Of a stretch of 64,000 nt of DNA, positions 1-12,300 are shown piece by piece. This stretch comes from Holothuria scabra (taxonomy: Eukaryota; Echinodermata; Holothuroidea; Aspidochirotida; Holothuriidae): positions 40,084,846 through 40,148,845 of the forward strand of contig CM074193.1 in the NCBI GenBank assembly GCA_037179385.1, written 5' to 3'. The stretch's first letter is position 1; each line of letters begins with the position of its first letter. The position numbers and the translations under genes were made by a program. The notes under the pieces are model-generated. The model searched no databases. It saw only the letters and a program-made list of their open reading frames with translations, and was not told where the DNA came from.

Positions 1-815
1 GGTATGTAAATGCGTTATAGTCAGTAGATTATCCCTATTGTTTTTGTCTGAGGTCAAAAGTCATGTGGGGTCACCGGGGGTCAAAGTCTCAAAATCTCGT
101 TAACACAACATCTCAAGGTAGGAAACTTGGATAGATTTCATATTTAGTATGTGAATGCATTAAAGTCAGTAGATGGTCCCTATTGTTTTTGGCAGAGTTC
201 AAAGGTCATCTGGGGTCACAGGGGTTCAAAGTCTGAAAATCTCGTTAACACAATATCTCAAGGTAGGAAACTTGGATAAATTTCATATTTGCTATGTGGA
301 TACGTTACAGTCAGTAGATGGTCCCTATTATTTTTGTCGGAGGTCAAAGGTTACTGGGGGTCAAAGTCTGAAAACCTTGTTAACGCAATATCTCAAGGTA
401 GGAAACTTGGACAGATTTCATATTTAGTATGTGGGTGCCTTTTAGTCAGTAGATGGTGCCTATTGTTTTTGGCGGAGGTCAAAGGTCATCTGGGGTCCGG
501 GGGTCAAAGTCTGAATATCTTGTTAACATGATATCTAAAGGTAGGAAGCTTGGATAGATTTCGTATTTGGTATGTGGATGTTTTATGGTCAGGAGATGGT
601 ACCTAATGTTTTTGGTGGAGGTCAAAGGTCATCTGGGGTCACTGCTGGTCAAAGTCTGAAAATCCTGCATATGCAATATCTCAAGGTAGCAAACATGGAT
701 AGATTTCATATTTGGGTATGTGGATACATTATGGTCAGAGGATGATGGTCCCCATTGTTTTTGGCAGATATGAAAGGTCATCTGGGGTCTGCAGGGGTCA
801 AAGCTTGGAAACCTT
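1..815 (+). repeat. Tandem array of ~143-bp units (DR1 repeat family), cut by window start
   Basis: About six diverged units, each with 'CTCAAGGTAGGAAACTTGG', 'ATTTCATATTTAGTATGTGG', and a GGTCAAAGGTCATCTGGGGTC core. Perfect AGGTCAAAGGTCA occurs at 476-488 and 619-631, 143 bases apart. Open frames here are by-products of the repeat, not genes. Confidence 0.9.
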
Positions 816-3800
816 TTTAGTTGCGGTGCCTGCCTTGCAGGCAACGGCAACTAATGCAGTTACTATCACGAAGTCAATATCTGAATTTCCGGCACTTTAT
901 TTCTATCTCCTTCTAGATGCTTTGTGGTATCGAAATACGGTTTAGTGCAATTTGTAGGGACGGTAATTCTCTTTCGTGTTTTTTAAGTTTGGTGGAAATA
1001 TGACTTTCGTGAGAGTGTAAAATTGGGGTTTTTTTCATGTAAAATTTGCAAACATGTTCTATTTTTAGTAACAATCTTGCGGAAAAACCAGGTCTGTGTG
1101 TACTCTGGGGAATAATATGTTGTTTAATTTAACACAGCGCCATCATTTTGGTTGTTTTTTTTTAATTCATCAAGGTGTTTAGTGAATTTTGAGTATTTAT
1201 ATGAGGATTTCTTTGTAGAGATTTATTCTTTCCAAGTGACATGGTTGGGGTTGCTGTGGAGTAAAAAATTTGATAGTTAAGAGGAGTTTTGTTCACTGTT
1301 TTTTTTTCATAAAGTAAGTTTCTGTTGGAGGGAAACATTGTTATTGGTAGGTAAATATTATTTGTATGAGTTAGCGAGTATTAATATTTGTGTTATATCA
1401 AGGTGTCTGGTCATGGTAAATTTTTTATTTTAAAGTTTAAAATTATGTGGAGAATATAACAATGCCCAAGAAGGGCCGTTCAAAGACACTTTTTTGTAGA
1501 AAGGAAAGGTTGGCAACAACGAAAAAGAAAGTATGGTGGTGAATTTCAAGATAAGAGTTATGAAGGGGAGAAAATGATGATGTCAGAGTTGGGAACAAAC
1601 AAAAAAGGCTCTAGTGGATATGAAAAGAGTCAGAGGTGTGATGATGGGGAAAGTAGGGAACATGACGATCATGATGTATTATTTATACGTTCCGAAAGAT
1701 CTACATGTACATTTTATTTTTTCGTTGTTGTGGGCGGTAATTGTTTTTTTTTGGTGTTTGGCATTATTGGTTTCAGTGGTAGAAGATAATCATCTTTATT
1801 TAGGACAAGTCATTGTAAGTTCATTATGTACCCCTCCACATATTTACACCATGAGCTGCCATTGCTCAGAAGCTCCACTAAAGAAGAATGCTTAAAAAAC
1901 CAAATTCAGAGGGAATGTTCTGGGGGATATTTATACATTTAGGGAGAAGAGCACATCATAAGATGAAGAAGTGTCAACATGAACACATAGTTTAATGTAA
2001 AGAGTAGTCACGGTAGGGTTTTAACATGTTCATTCATATCTCGTTTTGTGTGTGATGAGAGCAACCATTTTTTTATTACACTGGGCGGTGATCTGTTTGA
2101 GATATTGGGAAGAGGTCTGCATGAATGAAGGTTTTGCACAATCATTCAGGGACTGCTTTGGGTCTTCTGTTGGGGGCGAAGCCCTTGAAAACCAACTGAT
2201 TTGGTCTTTTTAAAGGCCATGGATAGTTCATCTCTTGTCAAAAATGTCTTGATTTTGAAATGGTTATTTAAAATTTTTGGGGGCCATATGACAGTTTGGC
2301 TTTTCTTTTTTTACTTGAGGAAGCAAAGACATCCCTTGCCTTCTCCAGGATTTACGTCACTGTAAAACAATTAAAAATGATTGCCTTATCATTTTTTTAT
2401 ATTTATGTTAAAGGCATATTTTCATCATCCCAAACAGTTCCAATTCTCCCAACCTACTTACTTTTAGCCCCTCCCACATTTATCTAAAACTCATCTTCAT
2501 CCAGACACAATCCTAGTTCATTGCTTCATGGCTTGTCCCAGTGGCCATACAAGTCCATAATGTGTAATCAAGACACTCTCAGTGCCCATGCTGTGTAATT
2601 TAGCTCTGATGCATTGTTTGAATGTGATGCCAATCAAATAGCTGTACCAATTGAGAGTTTTGATATATGTATACTGAAACTGTAGTTTGGGGTGACGAAT
2701 GACTGCCTTTAAACGAACGTAAACATTAAATTTGGACCGTTTGTAGAGGGTTTAGATTGTTGGCTTACACAACGAAGTTTTGAACAGGTACAAGAAATTT
2801 CGCAATTGTAAATTTTTAGCCAGGTGGTTCATTTCGTAAATGGTAAAGTAGCAAGGCACTTATTTATAAGCTAGTTATGCTCTTATTTGTTATGTCACTG
2901 GCTGTGGTGTTATCAGCGAAACGTTAATTTTTCATAAAGTCCGTTTTTTCTTTGAAAGTGATTTGTTGAGCTATTGCATATGGGTGGTTGGAATGATGAA
3001 ATTTGTCTTTTACGGAGTTTTTTACTGGACAGTGCAGTCTTATTCATAGACCTGGCTTTCTTATTGCTTTTACATATTTTAGGTTATCGTTTGATCAGTT
3101 GCGAGTCGTGGCCATACATAAACTTGCTATATAATTATTTTTATTAGAAAAAGAAATGCATGGAAATTATTAAAACAATTTTTATATAGTGCAATGGCAA
3201 CAGTTTTCTTCCGTAGTAAGAAGTCACTGTCAGAAAGGCGACAAGAAGTTCTTGATATAGAGTGTAGGAAGAAGCGAGACTGTTTAATGATGTGATGACA
3301 GACGAATCGCCGCTAATAGTCATAAACTAGGAACATCGATATTTTGGTATTCGGGTTTCATGAAGGGACGTACTGTATAGATGTTGCAATTAATCTGTTA
3401 TGATTTGTAAGTGATTGATTCGGTTCTCTGATTTGTGTGGAGGTCAATGTCGTTCAAGTGTCTATATACATTACTGAACTAAGAAGTTACTGGCGAAGGG
3501 TTAGTAGTGATGTATGTGTACGGGATTAATATAAATTGGAGAAACAGTGACAATAGGCCTAAGGCTAGAGTGAAATATCATCATATTAACATTTATGTTG
3601 AGAGAATGTAGGTGTAAGTAACGCTGACAAAGGAATTTTTACTTTGCTGTTTTATATTTTTTTTATTTTATTTCATCATTCGTAAAGATTATGGTAAATC
3701 TGAGATATCGACAAATTCTCTCGATTCTCGTTAACTTGTTATTATATGATGTTACTTACAACAACGTTTTATTAGAAAACCTGAATTTTTCTTAAACAAC

Positions 3801-5217
3801 CAGAATTTTTATGTTAATCTTTATAGAAATCGAAATTTTAGTCGGATCTTTTCAGTGAAACTGAGACCTTCAATATTTTCCATAAAACAAGCAAAAGAAA
3901 TATTTATGATACAATTTTTGCGTTTGATTTTTTGTGGGCAAATCCTAACGTATTCTCTGTGACTGGGCTTGAGATGTTACGTTAATGTACAAGCAAGGGG
4001 GAGGGGCGGCAGATATAAATTATAGTGATGTAAGAGTAGTTGCATTATAGTTTTGTGTAAGCTGAGAGTAAACTTGGTGAGGGGCGTACAGAACTTTTTT
4101 AAAACCATTAATCTTTAGAAATTCTTTATGTTCAACATTGGAAATTTTTTCCTTTTGTTCATTAACATAAATCCATCTTCAACCAAGTAACTACAACGTT
4201 ACTGTCATACAGACTCATTATCGTTTCCAACATTACGTCATAACAGTGTACTCTACCTGTATTCACTAAACAGCTAAACAAATGGCATGTTTTTCCTTAT
4301 TAACTGCACTACTTAAAATACAGTTTTGACTAACACCTGTTTGGTCCAATGGTCTGTCTTGAGCCTTTGGCGCTTTACCATCTTTTATCAGAAACCATCA
4401 TGCTGTACAAGCAGTTAAGGAGCCGGGACATTAGGGATACCTTATATTGAATGCACAAGCAACAGGACGTTTGAAATGTTATCTGATGAGACGTTTTGCT
4501 CTTTCTACAGTTCTAAATCAACTGCTGTATCATCTTTTCCTGATTTACAGTCAACTATGAGTTCAAAATGAGCAAACCTCATTATACCGGCAATCGAGTA
4601 TTTCTTTGGTGTGTTCCACGTTCCACCTCAACCACATTTCTAAAGTGAATGAAAAATGTTCCTGGATTACAAATGTTGAACCAAACTTAGCTGCAATTGG
4701 GCAAAACATAATACCAGTATTTTGGAATGGTATTTTTTTAAAATATAAAATCACCTTTAAAGTACAAGACGACTTGGTTTGTCGGCACTGCAACTCGTCT
4801 AGACGTTCGTCTTGTTAAATATGATCTTTCAAGATAGCTGTCTGTCCATTTGTCTGTCTGTTGTTTTGTATGTCTAGCTATGGAATGACAAAATTATGCT
4901 TTGAACATGCTAGTATAGCATTTGAATGAGAAGATAATGGTGCGTGATGGCATTCTTTGAAACGGAACATTTATGTATCATCCAAACCTCAATGCAATTT
5001 TGCATTCTGGTTTTTTTTCAAACTTATAATTTCCTTCCATAGTTAGATATGATTGTTTCCTTTAATGCTTTCTCTTTCTTTTAGTATTTTGGTGTGAAGT
5101 ATCAAAATGAGCAGAATATTGTTAAAGCTCAAAGTCCTAATCTCTTGTCATCACAAGAAGGAAATTACAGTTGTTCTCATTTTTATTTGCTGTTTATGTA
5201 CCTGTATCTTCACAATG
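816..5217. other. AT-rich stretch without a recognised gene
   Basis: No exon could be supported on either strand. A short frame from 1462 (MPKKGRSKTLFCRKERL, rich in Lys/Arg) breaks off and seems to continue in another frame to about 1790; it may be a decayed mobile-element reading frame. 2467-2715 is one copy of a diverged dispersed repeat. This stretch probably lies within the first intron of DNAAF3. Confidence 0.4.
2467..2715 (+). repeat. Diverged dispersed repeat, copy 1
   Basis: Shares ordered blocks with 26006-26240: CCTCCCACA, AACTCATC, ATCCAGACACA, ATTGCTTCA, TAATGTGTAATCAA, and GTAGTTTGGGGTGA followed after a few bases by CTTTAAA. Family unknown. Confidence 0.55.
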
Positions 5218-5476
5218 TTAACCCTTTATCGTTGTTTGGGTCATTTTGGACCCATGCGGAGAGCGCGGCTGTCACCCATCTTTACTGTTTCATGCGGAGC
5301 TCGAAACTGCGAGTAGCTACCCGAAAATTCGGCCACAACAACGAGAGAGACAATAGTTTAAGGTCACGGGGTCAATGGCCTACGGAAGGCGATGCGGGGC
5401 GGGCTACGTCCGCTTTTCCGCCCACTCCAGAGGCGCGCAAATATGCCCCGATTGGAGCACAACGGTAAAGGGTTAA
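5218..5476 (+). mobile_element. piggyBac-like MITE, copy 1
   Basis: Bounded by TTAA on both sides. Terminal inverted repeat CCCTTTATCGTTG at the left against CAACGGTAAAGGG at the right. TTAA target sites with CCC...GGG ends are hallmarks of piggyBac-type elements. About 250 bp, GC-richer than the surroundings, no transposase. Confidence 0.8.
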
Positions 5477-5571
5477 TCTAAAATATCTGCACCAGTCGGC
5501 TAAAGGGTTGCGTGCACACACGCAGAGACAGTGGCATCAGCTTTGCAGCAAGCACACTCCACAGGCTTATT

Positions 5572-5831
5572 TTAACCTTTTACCGTTGTTTGGGTCCTTT
5601 TGGACCCATGCGGAGAGCTCGGCTGTCACCCATCTTTACTGTTTCACGCGGAGCTCGAAACTGCGAGTAGCTACCCGAAAATTCGGCCACAACAATGAGA
5701 GAGACAATAGTTTAAGGTCACGGGGTCAATGGCCTACGGAAGCCGATGCGGGGCGGGCTACGTCCGCTTTCCCGCCCACCCCCCGAGGCGCGCAAATATG
5801 CCCTGATCGGAGCACAACGGTAAAGGGTTAA
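5572..5831 (+). mobile_element. piggyBac-like MITE, copy 2
   Basis: Direct-orientation second copy, nearly identical to 5218-5476 over its whole length, again between TTAA tetranucleotides. The left end reads CCTTTTACCGTTG and the right end CAACGGTAAAGGG. Separated from copy 1 by about 95 bases. Confidence 0.8.
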
Positions 5832-6173
5832 ATGAACAAGTAACATGATGAACTGAAATAAAGGTTGAAAGAAAAAAAGAACTGACATCTTGGTAAATTT
5901 GTAGTACAAGCTGCATGCTTTACAGAGAATGATCGTGTAATACTTTCTAGTATTTCATTATACTGTAGCAAACACAGCAATAAGAAAATTTTGGATCATT
6001 TCTAGTAGTTTAATGTTGTATCTGAGTTTAGTTTATAACACTTAATTGAAAATTTTATGTTAGTTTGAAGGACTTTGAGTTTTTTTTTACAAGTTTGTTG
6101 CAGATTGGTAAGTTAACTCTGATTTGAGATATTTTATGAATGGTTTAATTGGTAATTATTCTTTCCAATGAAG

Positions 6174-6310
6174 TGCCAGAGGTCAGTGTTCTCAGTGCAG
6201 CCAAAGAGAGATGTTCAGTGATAAATATCCTGCTGGTAGGGGCTGGAGATTGCAGACACATTTTGAAGACCATTTGTCAGGCCTGGAAGAAACCGAATAG
6301 GATTTATACA
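6174..6310 (+). CDS. DNAAF3: DNAAF3 exon (first seen): Rossmann-like strand
   Basis: Acceptor ...TTTCCAATGAAG and donor ACA|GTAAGT. Starts in phase 1 (one base from the previous exon completes a Val) and reads [14 protein letters not shown], then [17 protein letters not shown] and [11 protein letters not shown]. The glycine-rich ILLVGxGDxRHIL block is the family's methyltransferase-like nucleotide-fold motif. Ends at a codon boundary. The acceptor is only moderately pyrimidine-rich, so the exact 5' border is the least certain of the eight. Confidence 0.9.
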
Positions 6311-9300
6311 GTAAGTTTTCATAACTGTGAAGTAAAAGAAGCCTATGCATAAAAGGCATGTATTTCAATGAATACAGACACTGCATAATAGTAACAAAGC
6401 AAGGTACAGTAGAGTCTCAGAAAATGTTATTCTAAGTAAGCAGACTAGCACAGTCCTTTTGTAGCTAATGTGAAGAGACCATTGCAAAATACATTGGTTC
6501 TATTCAAGTTCAAAACAAACACGTATCTTGGCTATCCAATTTTGCAATCTCATAGATTTTAAAATGAATGGAATAGATGAGGTAGCAGCTGAATTTTCAA
6601 GATATTCAAAATCGTATTGACCAGGACTCTACATGTAATGAACCAAAGCAGGTGTCCCTGTATGCTCTTTTCAGTGTGTACTCTTTGGGATTCAATTTAA
6701 GCTACTATGCCAGCTTGAACAGAAGTATATATAATTTCACATCCTTGAAAGGTATGTGCATAGTCAGCAGAGGAATCGAAAATTAATTAATCCTTTTGCA
6801 ATGGGTTGTAAATTACAAAAATAGCTAGTTGCAATATACGAGCTACTCATCCCTCAACCCTTTGACCCTAATTTTTGTGTGGTTTTGACTACAATTTATT
6901 GTCTGTAGTGTAGAAACACTTTCATTTGTTGAAGTATTAAACTATAAAGCATGTACAGTGTAGGACTGGAGGTCTGTTGCTGTTACCATACATACTTTAC
7001 TCTTCACCATCTTGTGCTGCTTGAATTGCTAACAATACAGTTCACTTTTCTCCTTTCAGTTCTATGTCATTGAAAACAATCTTGAAGTTTTAGCCAGAAC
7101 TATGCTTTTGTTTCATCTAATACTGGAGGCTCCAAATGAGATGGGACTGCAAGAAAAAACAGAAATGTTTTTAGAAATATTTGGTAACTTGTTGTTAAGG
7201 GAGCAGACCAGGGATTACATTGCTAGCAGAGCTACTCATTGCATCAAGTAAGTCTGATGATTAGTAACAGTAACATGTCTTATTCTTCTGTAAAGGCAGG
7301 CAAGGAATCTATGCAATGGTTATGTAGTGTGCATGTTTGTGATGCTGCTTGTAAATAATGCAATATGTCAAGGTAGGAGGTTCCAACACTTTTCACTTTT
7401 GGTATTTAAATTTGCAATGTTGAGAGGAAGAACCATATTAGTTTGGTAGAGAAAGATCCCTATTGTTATTTTCTGGCTCCTATCTAGAAATTTTGAAAAG
7501 AGGGTCTTGACTTTGAAAACATTTGAGTGCAGTGCCACCTTTAGTTGGTGTGGAATGGAATGTACTGTACAGAAAATTTTAAAAAATAGTTACCTTTCAG
7601 ACAGCTGGAAATGGTATTTCCTAGGCTTTTAAATATACAGAATCCAAGCAGTTTTACTTGAGCAATTTTGCAATAAAATTGAGAAAAAAAAAATGAGCAA
7701 CTGAACAGTGATCAAAAATTAGCAGATAAAATGCACCACTACCATTGGATGAAATGGAAATGGTAAAAATGCTAATCACTGGAGAATGAGCTAGTGTACT
7801 GTATGTACTGTATAGTGCACTTGCTAAGTTGCCACATGAGATTGCATAAAACTTCTTAAATTTGAACAACTTCCATAACCAGTTAAAATACTTTCTTAAC
7901 TTTAGGGCAAGATGACATCAGGCAATGCATGATTTATGCACACCAGTTATCTAGTATCATGTATCAGGGAGCAATTTGTTTTTGAAATTTTGATTAGCAG
8001 TTTTGCTACTCATTATTCAAAATTGATGAGCAATCCCCCAAAAATGATTAGCAAATTTTTATATTGACATTTCCTAGCTGTATGTGTTTTTACAACAGCT
8101 TGTAAAAAACTTCAGAATCCAGGACTGAAGGGTAGGTTTGATATTACAGGTAATGAAACATCATGCATTACGCATCCACATGACCCGTATCATGTATGGA
8201 GTATCTACACTCAGGTCAAAAAATTCCCCTAGATGTCTCCAAGGCAATTTCTGTAACTATGGAGACAGCATATCGCGACCACATTTTATGGTATCTCCTC
8301 AGCATTTTTCTTAATCCTTTTCCTTAATCCTCCTCATCATCACTGTCCAGATTGTCACCAGGTGGTCCTCCCTTTTTCGCTGATTTCCCTCACCTAAAGT
8401 TGGGCCACCACTTACTTGTAATGACATACTGACTACCAATTAGTCTGCCCACGCCCATTATATTTTACAGTATGAATCAAAACTCCATCTCTTACAATGT
8501 ATAACCAAGCAGAGTGACTGCCGATGTGCAGAATCAAGCTCAACCTGTGCCATAGATTCACCCCAAAATGTCAAAAACATTTCACCCACTTTAACCTAAT
8601 GCAGATGAAAAAAGAGGTCATCAGCTCAATTAATTACCTTTAAAACTTATGATAATCTGAGCAAGTTGTGAGGCTTCTCAAATCCTTTCATAAGTTGTCG
8701 AAAACGTGAACCTAGGATCTCCTTAGCGTCCCTTAAAATCTGACTTAAAGACAGTGAAGCAGTACATTCTAGGTATTCCCTTCTCAAGGTAGCCAGCCCA
8801 AATCGTAAAAGCTGATAGGCATACAAAATTATCTAGATGACATTCACGGCATGTGTAAAATACTCAAAGGAAGCCCTGCCCTAACATTTTTAAAAACTTT
8901 ACTTCAGCAATTTCCTTGTACAATAACTGCTTGCTTTGGCTCCTGTGCTATCCTAACAAGGTTTTACATTAAGATTTCGGAGCCTAGCCTAATCTCGAGG
9001 GCAAACTTGCATTGATAGGCAGTTGCCGATTTGGAATGCAGTGTGGCTTGGCGCAAAGTTTCGTTTAGAACCAAAGAGAACGGAATCCTGAGTTATGCAA
9101 CATGAACAAAAGCATGAAATATTTACGCAGTGATCTATAATTTCAAACCATGTTTACAGCCTTAAATATTCACCCTTTTAGGGCATGTGTGAGCATGTAG
9201 AGCATGTTTGACTGAAAATAATGTAAAGATTGATCGACAGCAAAAATCTCCTGTCATTGTTAGAAGAATAATCAAGGGCAAAACTAGTTGCTTTCCGGCG

Positions 9301-12300
9301 CGGCTTTGCCGTCGATGCTGAGGGTTGGTTGCCCTGCACACTGGTACAGTAATTAGGCAGCCTGTGTAGTAGTAAACAATGCATCTCTTGAGGAGCAAGT
9401 TCATGGGTTTAAACTCTTGAAAGCGGAAAATAACGGTGGTTTTATTTGGAAACAAACATAGTTTGTGGAGCAAGTACGGGGCCATTTTTTTTTTTTTTTT
9501 TTTTACATGATCAGTTTTCATGACTTCCAATTCCTGTTTTTATTTTCCCCTAACAATATTTTGTTCTGTGAACATTCAAAATGACACAATACCTGCTGAA
9601 ATTTTGCATCGCTAGTCTGCTATTCAAGATCGAATGATGTATCGCAATTGTCAAATTTTCCTCGTTTTTGCATCGCAAATTGCGATGCGAACCCGAACAA
9701 ATTGCTCCCTGTGTATGCAAGCAGCCTCCTTATAGCTCAGACTCAGAAACTTACTAACATGTCCTCCTTTTGGTGGAAAATTGGCATGGCTCTTACAACT
9801 AAACCAATAAAATTCAATTTCAGTGCATTTCAGGCAAAATGCATCACAAACAAACAAGACCTGAAATTATTTTGTAGCCTACAAACGACCTTAATAGTCC
9901 ATATCATGAATTTTGACACACTAGAAAATTTGGATGCTGTTCATCTCATGTCAAGTTTGTGGATAAGTTATGGTAAAAATATGGTTTATATTGTTTTAAG
10001 GGTCATTTGTTATAAGCGTCATCTGTGATCAATATGAGTCAAGTCCTAAAAACCGTGTTAATGCAATATTTTAATTTAGGTAACTTGGAAAAATTTGACA
10101 CTTAGAAGAGGAACCTTGTAGGTGATATTCTGAAAAATTTTTCTCAAGGAATAATACTTGACTAGATTTTTTGTTTTTTTTGTGTGGATCCTTATTGCTG
10201 GGAGAGGGCCCTTTTTTATTTTTGATGGAGGTCAAAGGTCATCTTGGATAACCAGAGGTCAACTCTGAAAACATTATAAATATGACATCTCGAGTTGGAA
10301 AGCTTACATTAGATAGATTTCATACCAAGTATATGGATGCAATATGGTATGAAAATGTTCCACATTTTTGTGGAGGTCACTGAATGCATCTGCTGTAGGA
10401 TGACACTAATAATCTGTAAACAAGATATTTCCCTTTAGGAAATGTTGATGGATTTCATTCTTAATTTGGAATGCCAAACTGTCTTGTGTGACCAGGGGTA
10501 TATAAAGGCAAATTTTCCAAGAAATTTCTTACCATGTTGTGGTTATGGAGATTAAAAAGCAAAACTCTCCAAGAGTTCCCAGGTTTTTCATTTTGGGTCA
10601 AAATTAAGAGGTCAAAATGCAAAATTTCCCAAGACCCGCAAGCATCTTTAGGTATCCAGACGTCAAAATGGAATTCACAATTCCTATGTGGGGTCACCAG
10701 AGGTCAAAAAGAAGATTCAACAGAATTCACAAGAGAATCATCTTGAATTACCAGAGGTCAAAAGGCAAAATTTCTCTGGAATTTCAGGATCAGCAAGGAA
10801 TTACTAAGCCTATTGACTCTCTTGTTTAAGTTCTTGTTATCTTGAATTAACCATCAGAATGTATGTACTGGTTGTTGTGTGGGATTGAGTGGTAGTACAC
10901 CTTTTCTCAGATGATATTAGAACAAATATGACAGCTAAACTATCAGTGATACACAAGATGGCAACCAAGGTGATGCCATGGTGTTTGTCACTCTTTGTAT
11001 GGGATGCCATGTTGGAGGTCATCTGATGTGAGTTGTTTACAGGTGTAGAAGCATTTTGTACTGTACGAGTAAAAGGTTTTTAGATGCAAAGAGGCAAAGT
11101 TTGAACTAATGATATACTGGTTTGGAAAAGTCATCCCTCAAGAGCTGATACCTCAAGTCAGTGTTGTAGTCAAGTCACTAGATCAGTTTTCAAACTTTTA
11201 AGTGACTCGAGTCAAGTCATTGACTCCATTCATTGTACTATTTCAATGGAGAAATTACTCCTAAATTCTATTGAGTCACTATCATTTTGGGAGGACATGA
11301 CTTGAGTCATGACTTGTTACAACACTGCCTCAAGTAGACCCATTCACATTTAAGAAGTTGCTGTACGATTCTAGTCTTCTGTCAATAGTGTCAGTTTGAC
11401 ACAGATATAGCTAGGTACTGTAACTCTGCATGGCCCTCACTTGTGTCCCAGAAAGATGCTTGTCACTTCATACAGTATTGTTCCTTTTTGGCTGTGTTTG
11501 TAAATCTGCAATGCTTAGCAAGGCCTTGCCTAAGAGGTACAGGGAGCCATTGTGTGAAGAATTGGGAATTAAACCATCAAATAAAAAAATCAGAAAACTT
11601 TGAAATAAAGCCCCACAGAATGTAGTGCCTTGCTTATGAAATCAGGACTTGAAGAATAAGATTTTAACATTTTAAGCAGCATATTAGCAACAAATATACA
11701 GAATAGGGCTGCAAAATGTAGACATGAAAGGGGCTGCTTGAGTTTCCAAATGCAGTGATATTGAGACTTTGGCATTTTTACCATTTGTCAGGATGTAACA
11801 TTACAACAATGTTTTAAGATCCATATTCTGTGCTTGCGTTACTGGTCTACTTACTTTATACAATAGAGCATGCATGATACATACCCATAGGTTCTATGTT
11901 AAGTTTGAATGGTACATATGCTTTCAAGCTTCAAAGCACTTAATTAATCAGACAATCATAAGTATAAAGTGATTGTTTTCCTGCCTAGCAGGTTTAGAGC
12001 AATTTTTACATTAGAAGATAAGTTGTGCACTTAATTTTAATAGTTTTACTTTCTTTCCTTCAGGATGGTGACTGACCTGGAATACTTACATGAAAAGTTC
12101 CCCCTCTTTGATCTGTCAGCTTTGAAGTTTAAAGAAAGAGATCATTTAGAGGCAGTGTTTAAGTTCTGGCGTAATCCTGACAAAATATGTTTTGATGCAA
12201 GTAAATGCTGGTAAGAATTATTGCATTTTTGCAGGACACAAGCAGTGTTTGGTTTTAGACTGTGTAGTGGTACTGTAGGTGATTTGAGTTATGACCATTT

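Noticed and set aside
173..945. Overlapping open frames in the first kilobase
   Set aside because: They follow the period of the tandem DR1-family repeat and share repeated peptide blocks; no start context, splice logic or domain.
1463..1895. Basic open frame starting MPKKGRSKTLFCRKERL with continuation in another frame
   Set aside because: The frame breaks after 26 codons, the continuation has no recognisable domain, and no splice sites join them. At most a decayed mobile-element frame.
9162..9530. 122-codon minus-strand open frame
   Set aside because: Low-complexity Lys run from a poly-T tract, no domain and no splice signals; it lies within a DNAAF3 intron.
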